The notes: generated from the letters alone by a model not told the origin. Counted from the first letter of the stretch, positions 37,401 to 47,519 are shown. The stretch: 64,000 nucleotides of DNA from Labia minor (GCA_963082975.1 OY720345.1:32186611-32250610), one strand, 5' to 3'. Numbers and translations are program-made.

Positions 37401-39956
37401 AAAAATTCAAAATCAATATTTATCTTTTTAGAACGCTCGCCCACAAAGTAAACCTGACCCATTTATTCAATTATCACTTGGAAAACAGCAAGAAGTTACA
37501 GGGGTGATTATGAGAAATTCAGATCCTGTCTATGAATTAGGATATACTTTCTTAGTTAATAATCCTGAGAATGATTCCTTAAATATTCTGGTAATATATA
37601 ATAATTTATCAAAATTGTTTATATTTGATTATATTAAAACAATTAATTAAATATTGAAAATTTTATAGGTTAAAGATCAAAAAACAGGTTCAGAAATTGG
37701 TAATATTCTTTATCATCTGGTTAGTATATTAAATAAACCTGGACTTACAATTGATCATCAACCATTTACTCTAAATAAGTCAGGTTCAGACAGCAAAATT
37801 TTCATGTCTTTGACTCTTAAAGTAAGATTCTGTTTATAAAACAATTATATTCTTGTTTTTTTCATTTTATTATATCAAATTTATTCGGATAGATTTTGAA
37901 AATTTCTGAACAAGAAGATGAAAATAATGGAGGCATTGAACAAGTAAATAATGAAGAAGCCAAGTCTGATGAGGAAATTTCTGAACGTGATAGTCTGATA
38001 AGACAAGATACACCGAGATCACATGATTCTCCAGCTAAATCAAAATCTTCAAGTAATTAAAAAAAATTTATTTTACTTTGGACGCTACTGAACTCACGCA
38101 GTCGTAATTACATTTCTATAAGACCCTGCCTACTGTGTCAAAAGCTATTGTTTGTTCACTACTCTAATCTATTTTCAATTTGTTTCCTTACATTTAAACT
38201 TGCCCAAGTAAAGGACATATAGGTATTTTCAAATTGCGTTTCTACTATTCTCCTAATATATCCTTTTTTGTCCCATAAATTTTCAAATATCTTGAATATT
38301 CTCGTTCCCTAAAGTTATAGATCACGTCACACTTCATTAAATATACCTAAAAAATATTTTCTTTAAATTCTAATAGGCACTTATTGATTGCAATTTTCAT
38401 TTAAATTTTGCTAGATTATTATCATGCTTATAACATTAAGGCCTTTTGATTTGATTTGGGGACAAAGAATTATTAATATTAACATTTAAGTTAAATACAT
38501 ATAACAATCTTTTTAAAAGAGTCTCAATCTCGGCAAAAATATTCCATTATAATTTATTTTTTCACTTAATTAAATATAACTATAAACATTGTGAACAATG
38601 ATCATTATTATAGAGTCTTATAACAATCTTTGCATCTATAAAATTTTCTCTAAATGCTTAGGTGAATCCAGTCCATTACGAAGGCCGCCATCCCGAGAAT
38701 CAATGTCCAGCGGCCGTTCTACTAATATTGAAGATCCAGTCCAACCAAGCATAGCACCAGGTGCACTGGCTGCTACTCCAAAGTAATTTCAAATAGCATA
38801 TTTTTATATAAGTTTAAATATTTTATAATTATTTTCATATTTTTTAATTAATTACAAAATTTTTAGTCCATCTGGTACATCGAATGGATTAGGAAAAATC
38901 CAATTAACTATTCGTTATAGTCAACACCGCCAACGACTTATTGTTCTTGTTCATAAAATTGAGTAAGAAATCCATTTTTTTATTGTTAATTAAAACTAAT
39001 TTAAAATTTCTTTGTATATATATTATTTATAATTATGTTAGTATACAATTAACCAGAAGGAATTAATTATTTTAACATTTTAACTATTCTATTACTATAA
39101 AATTCACACATCTATATATTATCTAAATATAAAATTCATTGAAAAAAATAAACTAATATATATATATTTTTTTTAGAAATTTACCATTGAATGACCCGTC
39201 CAATATTCCGGACCCATATGTTAAATTATATTTACTTCCAGAAAGAGCTAAAGAAAGTAAAAGAAAAACAGAAGTAAGTATAAAATATAATATGAGTATA
39301 TTTATATATATTAAATATTTATTTTTGTAATTTAATTAAATATAATTTTTAATTCAATATATTATAAATGAGTGTGTATTTTTTAATTGTAATTTATTTA
39401 AAAAATATTTTTATAATAACTGAGATATGAATAATTATATATTTTTTATTATTAATTATTAAAAATTCAATTAAAATAAATTAATCATTATTTATTTTAA
39501 GGTTATTAAGGACAATTGTAACCCAGTATTTGATGAATCTTTTGAATATTTAATATCAAAAGCTGAAATGAATAGTAAACAATTGGAAGTTACTGTACTA
39601 ACACGTAAAGGATGGTTCTCAGGTGGAAGCCCAGTGATGGGACAGGTATACTAAACATTCCTTTATTTTTTAAAAATATTAAAAGAATTCACTTGAACGT
39701 AGATATAATATAATCTTATTTTACTAGCAAATATATGATTTCAAAATGACTTATAGTATTTTTTTGAAAATCACTTATTAATAAAATTTTTTTGAATTGT
39801 AGATCCAATATGTATAGATCTCATTTTTTTAGAAAATTGTTAGATGTTTTTCTTAATTAAAATAATTATTAATAGGTGTTAATAAATATCACGGAATATC
39901 AAAATAAAAGTCATACATATAGTAAATCGAGAGCTAATAGATAAATAGTCCGTTTA

Positions 39957-39999
<43 letters not shown>

Positions 40000-40263
40000 C
40001 TTTATAATAACGACATGTTTTTATGAATTTTTAATTGTTTTTATAAACATACAAAAATTTGTATTCCTCTTTTTTAAAAAATGTTATTGTTATTTTTAAG
40101 AAAAATATTGTATATAATTTTATCAATTCTATTTATGTTTCTAAGTAAAAATTTAATCCAATTTTTTAAATTTCAGGTGATTCTCGATTTAAATCAATTC
40201 GACATTACTAAAGCGAGTACTTCATGGTACGAACTTCATCCTGAAACCCATCGAGATTCTTAA
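17989..40263 (+). CDS. Esyt2: extended synaptotagmin (E-Syt2-like), 19 coding exons per transcript with three alternative exon 8 copies
   Basis: Exons: 17989-18327, 21822-21962, 22995-23071, 23145-23211, 25618-25763, 25846-25966, 27846-28016, one of 31270-31358 / 33428-33525 / 34817-34905, 36717-36765, 37125-37214, 37280-37366, 37432-37590, 37669-37821, 37893-38052, 38662-38782, 38867-38962, 39177-39273, 39502-39645, 40177-40263. GT-AG and phase hold at every junction, giving 797 codons (800 with the second alternative). Order: hydrophobic hairpin about 33-62, SMP lipid-transfer domain about 96-290, C2A 298-430, C2B about 440-563, a Ser/Glu-rich linker 564-657, C2C about 662-790. The family anchors in the ER, binds plasma-membrane phosphoinositides through C2C and moves glycerolipids through the SMP tube when calcium rises. 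Length and domain order match animal E-Syts. The start ATG has an AAAAATGG context; a further 5' noncoding exon is possible. Confidence 0.95.
18660..18706 (+). repeat. family A repeat, 3' fragment in Esyt2 intron 1
   Basis: Matches the CATTAATAGATATATTAAAA and TTTGAAATTGTTTCTGTA segment that precedes the 3' end of the full copies. Confidence 0.65.
18927..19466. mobile_element. foldback element with a long hairpin (Esyt2 intron 1)
   Basis: 19063-19225 and 19260-19422 are near-perfect inverted arms (for example GGTCGTTTCTAGTTTACG against CGTAAACTAGAAACGACC). Outer arms GGTTCCTTTTTTAATTCC (18927) and its inverse (to 19466) surround them. The left side carries an extra 100 bases repeating part of the arm. 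A related element is at 51268-51786. Confidence 0.85.
21822..25966 (+). CDS. Esyt2: Esyt2 exons 2-6 (SMP domain)
   Basis: Five exons (21822-21962, 22995-23071, 23145-23211, 25618-25763, 25846-25966) encode the SMP domain. Landmarks are VWPNVNDWARDLLRQTIEPS, PLRIGGVKVYEHN, FTIGGIKGGIKDFQ, IHGMARVVMKPLIAQMPLVG, and MADVLDMPGLSDILRRIIVE. The last exon ends KAPEPE|GTAAGT in phase 0, leading into C2A. Confidence 0.94.
22657..22750 (+). mobile_element. mariner left-end fragment (Esyt2 intron 2)
   Basis: CACGAGGGTCATTCAATAAG followed by ATATCTCAAAAACTATTTAT matches the left end of the mariner at 32233 (CGAGGGTCTTTCAATAAG, CTCAAAAACGG). The rest of the element is absent. Confidence 0.6.
23970..24035 (-). 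repeat. family B fragment in Esyt2 intron 4
   Basis: Contains TTTACTATCTCG and ATAGAATTTCAGCTTGATTG followed by AATCGCC, matching the interior of family B in reverse. Confidence 0.6.
24533..24960. mobile_element. decayed mariner-like sequence (Esyt2 intron 4)
   Basis: Opens with TTAGGTTGTTACAAAGTTCG, the style of a mariner terminus, and is followed by about 400 bases of higher complexity than the surrounding intron. No transposase motif survives in any frame, so the assignment rests on the terminus only. Confidence 0.35.
26003..26642 (+). repeat. 630-bp interspersed repeat (family A), copy 2
   Basis: Lies in Esyt2 intron 6. It begins ACCGACCGACGATAG and ends with the inverse CGTCGGTCGGT followed by the hairpin GACCTG-GCCA-CAGGTC. 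The unit CACCAAATTTCACATG plus GGAGATTTTT occurs twice inside, about 270 bases apart, so the element contains an internal duplication. Confidence 0.9.
27487..27790 (-). mobile_element. LINE 3' end with (GATA)n tail (Esyt2 intron 6)
   Basis: Minus-strand copy of the same retrotransposon as 43251-43790, covering the final coding block and 3' end only, ending in a (GATA)n run at 27507-27487. It carries frameshifts relative to the copy at 43 kb. Confidence 0.75.
27846..28016 (+). CDS. Esyt2: Esyt2 exon 7 (first half of C2A)
   Basis: Encodes GVLRVHLVEAKDLMKKD, then GKGKSDPYAIISVGAQEF and NNTVNPKWDYWCE, covering strands 1-4 and calcium-binding loop 1 of C2A. It ends in phase 0 after a Glu codon, which is the joining point for all three alternative exons downstream. 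Confidence 0.95.
28017..31269 (+). other. Esyt2 intron 7 (upstream of exon 8a)
   Basis: About 3.2 kb of AT-rich sequence. I searched it for further C2 exons ending in LGR AG|GT and saw none. The only structured element is the hairpin just before exon 8a (31227-31257). Confidence 0.5.
31270..31358 (+). CDS. Esyt2: Esyt2 alternative exon 8a (C2A second half, loop 3 variant a)
   Basis: After GGGGTGCAG it encodes CAVHDSLGQTLEVQLYDADD and then LSKKDEHLG, ending AG|GTGAGG. It is 89 bases, phase 0 in and phase 2 out. The DxD pair of the calcium loop is present (YDAD), with five residues between it and the next Asp. It is the copy closest to vertebrate E-Syt in its first half (GQTLEV). Exon 8 copies at 33428 and 34817 occupy the same slot. 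Confidence 0.9.
32233..32752 (+). mobile_element. internally deleted mariner between Esyt2 alternative exons 8a and 8b
   Basis: Ends CGAGGGTCTTTCAATAAG and (inverse) TTAGTGAATAACACTCG pair as terminal inverted repeats. The left end is joined directly to the transposase C-terminus: KLGWEVLPHPSYSPDLAPSD, then FGPLIDALRGKRF (32374-32540), including the third catalytic Asp region of D,D34D transposases. After that the frame shifts; LLERWDKCM is readable in another frame. The first two catalytic residues are missing, so it is dead. Confidence 0.85.
33428..33525 (+). CDS. Esyt2: Esyt2 alternative exon 8b (C2A second half, long aromatic loop 3)
   Basis: Encodes AEVTSCSRQRISLELWDWD then PAFPGVQNDDFLG, ending GGGCAG|GTACAA; 98 bases, phase 0 in and phase 2 out. 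The acceptor I use is CCAAG at 33427; the AG at 33433 also keeps phase and would drop two residues. The loop after DxD is eight residues, the longest of the three, and carries Trp, Phe and two Pro. The NDDFLG ending is the family consensus, so this is a C2 exon beyond reasonable doubt, although it was hidden by overlapping frames on the other strand. Confidence 0.85.
34743..34770 (+). promoter_or_regulatory. GU-rich tract upstream of Esyt2 exon 8c
   Basis: Alternating TGCGTGTGTGTGCGTGTGCG ends about 50 bases before the exon 8c acceptor. GU-repeat tracts near exons are binding sites for splicing regulators of the TDP-43 and CELF types. A role here is inferred from position only. Confidence 0.35.
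34817..34905 (+). CDS. Esyt2: Esyt2 alternative exon 8c (C2A second half, short loop 3, GC-rich)
   Basis: Encodes CVAERTAAPRVMNVRLFDKD then RTGTDDSLG, ending GGCAG|GTATAT; 89 bases, the same length and phases as 8a. DxD is kept and the loop is four residues, nearest to the vertebrate E-Syt2 DEDPDKDDFLG form. The exon is strikingly GC-rich for this gene, and a (GT/GC)n tract lies just upstream. The acceptor CTCAAG has a poor pyrimidine tract. Confidence 0.85.
35312..35370. repeat. GC-rich block with GGCGCC palindromes (Esyt2 intron after exon 8c)
   Basis: AAGGGCAGGCAAGCCAAGC and CCCCGGGGCGCC, then a second GGGCGCC 18 bases on, in otherwise very AT-rich DNA. It may be a transposon terminus; there is no coding potential. 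Confidence 0.3.
36717..37214 (+). CDS. Esyt2: Esyt2 exons 9 and 10 (end of C2A)
   Basis: Exon 9 (36717-36765) completes the Arg codon left by exon 8 and encodes ATIDISNVARKGQVDQ. Exon 10 (37125-37214) encodes WIHLQQAKHGQVHIRLIWLY, the last strands of C2A, where E-Syts have WFTL..GKLHLRLEWL. Confidence 0.93.
37280..37821 (+). CDS. Esyt2: Esyt2 exons 11-13 (C2B)
   Basis: Exons 37280-37366, 37432-37590 and 37669-37821 encode STALLMVFIDSCKNLP, SKPDPFIQLSLGKQQEVTG, NSDPVYELGYTFLVNNPEN and VKDQKTGSEIGN. The calcium-loop aspartates are reduced relative to C2A, as is usual for this C2 domain. Confidence 0.93.
37893..38782 (+). CDS. Esyt2: Esyt2 exons 14 and 15 (Ser/Glu-rich linker)
   Basis: Exon 14 (37893-38052) encodes ILKISEQEDENNGG then an acidic, serine-rich stretch; exon 15 (38662-38782) encodes SSPLRRPPSRESMSSGRST and a proline-containing tail. 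The region is low-complexity and probably disordered, with many possible phosphorylation sites. If intron 14 is retained, translation stops at the TAA at 38058, before C2C. Confidence 0.88.
38080..38335 (-). mobile_element. strongly decayed LINE fragment (Esyt2 intron 14)
   Basis: CCCATAAATTTTCAAATATC, TTGAATATTCTCGTTCCCTA and AAGTTATAGATCACGTC match, with changes, the CCCATAAATTCTTCGC...AGGTCATAGACCATG stretch of the 43-kb LINE. Confidence 0.5.
38867..40263 (+). CDS. Esyt2: Esyt2 exons 16-19 (C2C and C-terminus)
   Basis: Exons 38867-38962, 39177-39273, 39502-39645 and 40177-40263 encode GKIQLTIRYSQHRQRLIVL, ENLPLNDPSNIPDPYVKLYL, DNCNPVFDESFEYLISKAEM and TSWYELHPETHRDS, then TAA at 40261. 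This is the C-terminal C2 domain that in E-Syts binds plasma-membrane phosphoinositides through basic residues; here LPERAKESKRKT supplies the basic patch. Confidence 0.94.
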
Positions 40264-40342
40264 ATTAGTTTAATCTATTATAAAAATATAACACTCATTA
40301 AACTTAACTTTACCAATTTATTGACATTAAAAATATGTTTAT

Positions 40343-40348
40343 AATAAA
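40343..40348 (+). terminator. AATAAA polyadenylation signal of Esyt2 (first of two)
   Basis: Canonical AATAAA 80 bases after the stop; a second lies at 40370. Which one is used cannot be told from sequence. Confidence 0.45.
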
Positions 40349-42339
40349 TATTTGCTTATATAAACTATTAATAAAATGTAATGTTATATTTATATAAAAG
40401 TTTAACAAAACACAAACTATTACTATTGAAATACTCTCTTAAAGAGATGATTTGTGCATTTCAACTCTAATATAATCGAAATGTTTATTATTCGTGAATA
40501 TTTTCTATTTTCGAACTAACTTTTTCATCGCTATTACCAAAGGCCTAATCATTATAGACTAACAATACGTTCATATACCTGGGAAAAAATTATAGGTTTA
40601 AAACAATGAATTTTAAAAAACGCTTTATTAAATGTGCCATTAAATTTAATTTAACTCATATTCATTGTTATCTCATTCATACCTCTTAATATATTACTAT
40701 GCATTTTCTTTTTACTTAAATCTTTATCTGTCGTTTACTATTTTAGTATTATGCATTTTTCATCGTATCGTAATAAATTTAATCACTTAAAATGAATGAA
40801 TAAACTAGATCGGATCTCTTCCACTGATAAATATTAAATTGAAATGTTCCAAAGGTGTTTATATATATTATGTAAACAAACAAACCTTTGAAATTTTAAT
40901 CTTAATCTGATTGTGATTACAGTTGAAATAATTTTTTCTTTTATACGTATATTTTCAAATAAATATAATTCAACTACTCTTAATATTTATTTAATTTCTA
41001 CTATTGAAATTTATTAATTAGTTTAATTAGTCTTTATAAAAGTTTAGAAGGCCTAAAAATCTTTCAAATAAACTCCAATATCATCATATTTCATATTATT
41101 GAAAGTAATTTTAACCAGAAAACAATTTTACATACATTTTTCGTATATAAATTGATGTAAAAATTATCTCATAACTATTATTTTATTTAAATTCATAAAT
41201 ATTTCTTTTAAATTTTAAAATTTAAATTAATTTAAAAAATATAAAATAAAATAAAAAAAAAATAATGAGAAATTTTAAATAAGGTAAAAAGAAAAAAAAT
41301 AGAAGTGATATTTTAATTAATTAAAATTAATTGCCAGTAAAAAAAAATAAATAGAAATGTTTATAAAATAAAAAATTATTATTAATTATTATTTTATAAG
41401 ATTTTTTTATTTAATTTTTATTAAAAAAATAGAAGTTATTCAAGTTTTTTTTATTTGTTTTAATAGTGATGCGATAATTTTGCACATGATAATAAATATT
41501 AGTTTTGAATGTAATAATGTGATATGATATTTTATATATATATATATAAAAAAATGTCCTGATGAACGGATAAAAGTTTTGAGCTTTTGTTAATAAAAGA
41601 AATTAGTAGGCTTAAGGCTGTCTGCAAAGCTCATTAGGGCTATTGAAATACTTAAGATAAAAATTTAGAATAAACATTTAGAAATTTAAAGTTTATAAAA
41701 ATTTAGGTAAAGTTTAAAAAAAAATCAAAACACTATTTATTTTCAAATGTTTATGATAAATTAGACTGAAAAGTACAAAGACTTATTTTCTCGAGTCTTT
41801 AATGTGATATTATACATCTATTTAATTGAACTCCTATAGCGAAAATAAGACAATCTAAATTCAATATAATAGTGCACTTTATACATCAGTGGAAATTGTT
41901 AGTAATGATTCAGGTGTTTGATTTTAATAAAAATATAACTAACAAAACACATTTAGGTACATTTAACAAACATTTGAATCAATTCATCGATAATCTCTTT
42001 CTCTATGTTGCCTTTTAAAAAGTATATAATAATAATAATAGGATTGAATTTATTGAGTGTTAATATGTTATTGATGTTGTGATCAATTTTAAATTTATTT
42101 TTTAATTTAACTCATTTCAAGATTTTCACAGTATAACTTTTTATTAATAATTAATTTTGAATTAAATATTAATCATGTTAATAAATAATTTATTAAGAAT
42201 GTATCAATATTGTAAATCCATTGTTTTATTACAATTATACTAATTTCATCATTCATGGAAGTTTTATTTTCAACGACATTTTGATTAAATTCTATTTTTT
42301 TTTTTTTTTTGACTCCATTTTTGAAAATCCTGATATTTT

Positions 42340-42500
42340 TCCCTTCCAAAACCCAGGCGCTTCAGCTCCGGGCAATACAATAAATTCCTGCCTCTATTTT
42401 CGTAAAATTTATTACATTCATAACCAAAATGACGTCTTACAGATTTGCCCCCCCCCCTGACAAAGGCCTGGTATGCCGCGCTTGAAAGGGGGCCCTGCAA
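42340..42500. repeat. GC-rich island, possible DNA-transposon end
   Basis: CAGGCGCTTCAGCTCCGGGC and AAGGGGGCCCTGCAAGGCG with a C(10) run stand out from the AT-rich background. An open frame on the minus strand has no recognisable motif. It may be the end of a hAT-like element. Confidence 0.3.
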
Positions 42501-43250
42501 GGCGTTTATTTATTCATTTGATTTAATATTGATATTGTTAAGGAAATTTACTCAAAATATTCATTTATAACTAATAACTTAATAAAATACCAGAGTAAAA
42601 CCATTCGTCTAATAACAATTTAAATTAAATAATTTATTCTATTTGTCTCTGTTAGTTATATAAAATTATTAATTATTAAGATAATTAAAATTTATTTCAT
42701 CTAAAAAAATATTTACAAAATATGCAATACTAAACAGGAAATTTAATTTTAGAAAATTGCGCCTAATTGAACGTAATTATTTCCTCAATTTATTTTATCT
42801 TTAGGATAAATCAATAATTAAATGTTTGTATTCAATTATAAATGATAATTGTAAGAGTTTTTTAAAATTTGTTATTATATTATTATATATTATTAAAAAT
42901 ATAAAATTAAATTATAAATAATAAAAGATTAATTAAAATTTGTAACTCTGATTATGATATTTGTTTGTTGAAAATTGCAATTTTATATCATGGTATTTAA
43001 GTTGCTATATTCACAGTAGAGATTGGTAAATTTGTCCTTTTCGGTGAACCATTCATCGTTCATTTTACTTATTACATCAAACTTATTTTTCAGATGGTTA
43101 GATTACAGAAATTAGATTAGATTTAGATTATAATAAATATGTTTATTTAAATTTAAATAAACAATATATAAAAAAGAAATATAAAAATATATTAACTATT
43201 GATTAACTATAAACAGACTTGGTTCATTAATAGTAAAACATTATATATCT

Positions 43251-43790
43251 ATATCTATCTATCTATCTATCTCTGTGGCTCTACGGAACTCGAAAGTTCT
43301 TGGCCGCAGCAACCACACCCCTCCAAGTATTCCTATTCTGAGCCACAACCCACCAGTCCCTATCCTTTCCCATCTTTCTCACGTCCTTTCTCACACTATC
43401 CACCCACCGTCTCCTTGGTCTTCCAAGTGGACGTTTCCCACTCGGTCTCCCTACCAATATATTTTTCGCCATTCTATCTGTTACCATTCTAGCCACGTGT
43501 CCTGCCCACCGTAGCCTTTTATAATTCTAACTATATCTGAAGATGCATAGAGGTCATGCAATTCTTCGTTATGCAATCTTCGCTATTCCCTGGTGACCTC
43601 ATCTTTCTTTGGCCCATAAATTCTTCGCAGAATCCTATTCTCAAATACTCTAAATCTACTCTCGTCACCTAAGGTCATAGACCATGCCTCAAACCCATAT
43701 AATTCAACCGGTAAAATAATTGTTTTATATATTTTAATTTTTATCCCCTTTGATAATAATTTTGACCTGATAAGACTCTTTATCATGATA
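43251..43790 (-). mobile_element. LINE reverse-transcriptase C-terminal fragment with (GATA)n tail
   Basis: On the minus strand, 43786-43583 encodes ILPVELYGFEAWSMTLGDES then RVFENRILRRIYGPKKDE, and 43496-43281 encodes GRPSGKRPLGRPRRRWVDSV then KDVRKMGKDRDW. These are typical of the end of non-LTR retrotransposon ORF2 just after the polymerase. A frame break separates them. It finishes with (GATA)n at 43273-43251. Confidence 0.85.
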
Positions 43791-44724
43791 ACAGGCGTTT
43801 CCTAATTGTAACCTCGCTTTTATATATTATTTATTATATATTTATTAATCTGTAATTATGAAATAGAAGACTAGACTCAACTAGATATTATTTCTTTCAA
43901 AATATGATTTACAATTATAAGAAAAAATGTTTTTGAAAATTTAGTAATACTATATTATTATTGAGTAAAGGTATAGATATTCCATTACAATATATGTATA
44001 TACCTTCACCTGAAATATTTTCACAATGAAAAGTAAAATATTATATTTGGTAAGTTCAAAAGTAATAATAATAAAAAAAAGCGGTGCGTGTACTTATGTA
44101 CGCGCGTGAGAAGTTATACTTCTTTGGCATCATTAAAAAAAAATTGAAAATTAATATATTTATATAATAAAATATATTTAATATATACATTTAATATAAA
44201 TTTAAATAATATAATAATATATTATTAATAATAATATATAATAATAAGTATTTAACATTAATAATTTAATAATATTTAGTGTTAATTATATTAAATAATT
44301 AATTTATATCAATAAATAATACATACGGATAGTTAACCTCAAAAGTATATAAGCACATTTTATGTTTTCACTAATATTCACAAATAGTAAGTAATATCAA
44401 TCAAAATATTCAATTTAAATCACTACTGAATATAATTTATTAGCACACATATATAATTCGAAATGAAATGTTCAAGCGGTCCATTAGAAACAACACAAAT
44501 GAAACGAAATGTTGACATCTATCTATCTATCTATTTATTTGGTCTGGTATTAGATTGAAATATATATATATACTCTTGGAATTATTATAATTTTCTACAC
44601 ACCTTAGATTAGATATGACATCAAGAATTCAACAAGATTCTTCATATTTTGTGTTTAATTAAAAAATTGTTAATAATCTATCCATGGGATGGCATATATG
44701 GTTAAAATAAGATAATAATGTTGG

Positions 44725-44822
44725 GGATTCGTCATAGCCTAGTGGGTAGAGCGCTCGCTTGCTTTGAGCGCTATGACGTAGTCGAAGAGAGACATGGTAG
44801 GTTCGAATCCTACTTCAGGCAA
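44725..44822 (+). mobile_element. tRNA-related sequence (SINE head or tRNA pseudogene)
   Basis: TAGCCTAGTGGGTAGAG acts as an A box and GGTAGGTTCGAATCCTAC as a T arm with a perfect 5-bp stem. The spacing between them is about 20 bases too long for an ordinary tRNA. A possible anticodon stem CGCT/AGCG encloses a loop without the required U33. I therefore do not call a functional tRNA. Confidence 0.55.
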
Positions 44823-45299
44823 ATAAAAATTTATTTTTCTGGAAAAACAAAAAAACTGTTAATTTTTCGTGTCACACATCTTAAAATTTCACTCCCCATC
44901 AATTTTCCATAACGCGCCTAAAGAAGTATAACTTCAAAAAAATTATATATAAATAATATAACTATGATATTTTTGGAGTTTGAATTTCAATTAAAAATGG
45001 AGAATAATAATTAATTCTATCAAAGAAGTATGAATTTTAAAAGATATTAAAGATTACATTATAAAATTAAAAAAAATAAAATAAAAAGTTAAATTAAATA
45101 ATAAATCACGATATTCAATTATTTTTTTAAATTATTAATTAAATAAAAAAACAATTGAATATTTAATAGGGCCTCCTCCTTTCCCCATAAATTAGCCCTT
45201 CCAAGCCTCGCCTTACCGAATTTTTGAAAAAGAAAGTTCGCCTTAAAAAAATAGTTAAAAAAAATAAGGCGTTTGGTCTGTAAGCCTCTTTGAATTAGC

Positions 45300-45605
45300 T
45301 GAGAGTGCCTTTGATTTTTTGGATTTCAAAATGAAACCGCCACATTCGGGGCAACCTGAAATAGAACCTACCTAAGGGAGTGCATGGTCACCACCAATAT
45401 GGGTGGAGCGCCCATGCTAATCGAAAAAGCCCTACGCTCAAAAGGTAATCAACAATTTGTTCCTGTTCAGGCTATTCCCATTTGGGAACTGTGCAGAATT
45501 ACCTTCCCGAATGCCCGTTCATTCGATCCACCTCAACTACGCTCTCAGCAATTCATAAAGGCACAATTCAGACCTGACATGCAATTCATGCAACCCATCC
45601 CTTAA
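45300..45605 (+). other. GC-elevated block with a 73-codon open frame, identity unknown
   Basis: From 45384 a frame reads MVTTNMGGAPMLIEKALRS then FDPPQLRSQQFIKAQFRPDM and stops at 45603. The region is less AT-rich than its neighbours, but no family motif, splice pattern or second copy in the window was found. It could be a transposon remnant or an exon. Confidence 0.3.
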
Positions 45606-46283
45606 ATAGCATGGCACTTTTTGTATCCGCCCACTTTTTTTTTATTTATTAATTCTAATCTAATCTATGAATTAGTTGGATGAAAACATGCATCCCACGA
45701 TGGAAGTAGGAGGCAACATTCTAAAAATTCCTAACAACAAAATATTTATATATATATATATATATACCAAAGATTAGCCACTCTCCCAGTGTGACGCAAC
45801 GAAATCTACCAATTCTAAATACCTTTCTTACTTCTGCCTCCATTATCAATGCTCATTCTTCACAGATGTGCTCTGAAATTCCCTGATTTCACTAAATTCT
45901 ATCATATAGTTTAATATATTTCACTATAATCTCTTAAAATGAATATTATCAAAAAAAAAAAAAAAAATTAATGTAAATTTAAATATAATTTTTATTATGT
46001 TTACTTGAAATAATCCAATTTCAATTTGAAATTAATAAAATTGCTATCTATTTGAAAATGTGCCATGCTAAATAAATAACGATGATTACTTACATTTGGA
46101 GAGCTGTATGGAGATCATTTCATCATCACCAGAGATGGAGAAGATTATCAAGAATTCAAATCAACATTCAATAGCAACGAAGATTGAAATATGAAAGAGA
46201 AGTAAAAAAGTATATTAGATTATATAAAATTTGATTAATTGATTATAAATTGAATTAAAAATAAAATAATAATAAATACTGAC

Positions 46284-46369
46284 CTCGGAGTTAATAAAGG
46301 GTTGATACACTCGCAGATCAAACTCGAAGACCAACTGCAAGACTTGAATTGATGTCTCATCTCTCTCGC
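46284..46369 (-). CDS. possible coding exon of an unidentified minus-strand gene
   Basis: On the minus strand, TTATTTAG|GC opens and GAG|GTCAGT closes an 86-base segment. One frame reads ERDETSIQVLQLVFEFDLR then VYQPFINSE, with no stop and a protein-like composition; another frame is also open. Downstream on the same strand a 10-base segment (46103-46094) is framed by ATACAG and GTAAGT. I do not recognise the protein. Incoming phase would be 1 and outgoing phase 0. Confidence 0.45.
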
Positions 46370-46858
46370 CTAAATAAATAAGAAATTATGATTAGTTATT
46401 TAAATCAAAGAAATGAAAGATATAAAAAAATAAAGTAATATTTTTAAAAATCTATACATCTTTTCCGAACCATATTAATGTTATTTATTTATTGATGTGA
46501 TATTAAATTACTAAAATTCTATAAATTAAAAATATTTTGTAAGTTAATATTAACATATTAAAGATGATTTTCATTAAAAAAAAATATTTAAATAATTATA
46601 TTTAAGGAAAATTAAATCTTAGAGATGATTTTATTATTTAAATAATTTTCATTTATTTTTTAAATAATTTGAATTAATGAGAATAAATAATATATAATAT
46701 ACCATATGTAAGTAATATATTAGAAAAAAATATAAAAATGCATTTTATAAAATTTGATTTTTATAGAAATATTATTTTTAAGTTCATTATTGAAATTACT
46801 TATTATATTTTGAAAAAATGAGAAAGTGGGTGAACTGAATGAAAACTTACCAACTTAC

Positions 46859-46925
46859 AGATTCGAGTGTAAGAAATCGGATTCCAGATTTACGCAAGGG
46901 ATTTGAAAGGACCGGTGTGAGAGTT
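46859..46925 (-). other. exon-like segment with donor, possible 5' UTR exon
   Basis: Higher-GC sequence reading ACTCTCACACCGGTCC on the minus strand and ending CGAATCT|GTAAGT. No AG lies upstream for over 50 bases, so it would have to be a first exon; it has no ATG frame. The (TA)n run at 46955 lies where a promoter would be. Confidence 0.3.
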
Positions 46926-46950
46926 TAATGAGATTACAAATAAAACATAA

Positions 46951-46954
<4 letters not shown>

Positions 46955-47002
<48 letters not shown>
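46955..47002. repeat. (TA)n microsatellite
   Basis: Uninterrupted TA run of about 48 bases. Similar shorter runs occur at 26887-26912, 59320-59352 and 61023-61055. Confidence 0.9.
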
Positions 47003-47005
<3 letters not shown>

Positions 47006-47519
47006 TATAAGAGATATATATTTTTTCTTATTTATTTTTTATATTAATTTTGAAAATAAACAGCACAGATAAATGATTTCAAATATTTTAAGAGAATTAA
47101 TTAATTAATAAACTATGTAATAAATATTTAAAATTTAAAAAATTTTCGAAAAATCACTAACTTCTTAATGATGAAATTTATTTAAAAAAAAATATTTAAT
47201 TAAATCTATTTAAAGAAAATTTAATCTTTTATGTATCTTTTATTTATGCTTTTTTAATGTTTAACTAATTTTTATTTAAATTGATTTAATGAGATCTTAA
47301 ATTGTATCTATAGAATATTTAAGATTAATTCTTTTCAAAGATTTGAATGAAAAATTTATAAAATTTATAAATATATATATAAGACATATGTATATATATA
47401 TATATATCAGTAAAAACTTATAAAAATGCTTTTTTATAAAATCTAATTTTTATTGAAATATTTTTTTTAAGTTCATTAATAAAATCTTCAATTTAGTTAA
47501 CAAAAATAAATAAATTTTC

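Larger units (their letters stand above)
40349..45299. other. intergenic, AT-rich
   Basis: Apart from the GC-rich island at 42.34-42.5 kb, the LINE at 43.25-43.79 kb, a (TCTA)n run near 44518 and the tRNA-like sequence at 44.7 kb, no feature is visible; all open frames are short and low-complexity. Confidence 0.5.

Noticed and set aside
41551..41600. CTGATGA within CCTGATGAACGG as a hammerhead ribozyme core
   Set aside because: The required GAAA closing the core after a short stem II is not at the right place, and stems I and III cannot be formed with neighbouring sequence.
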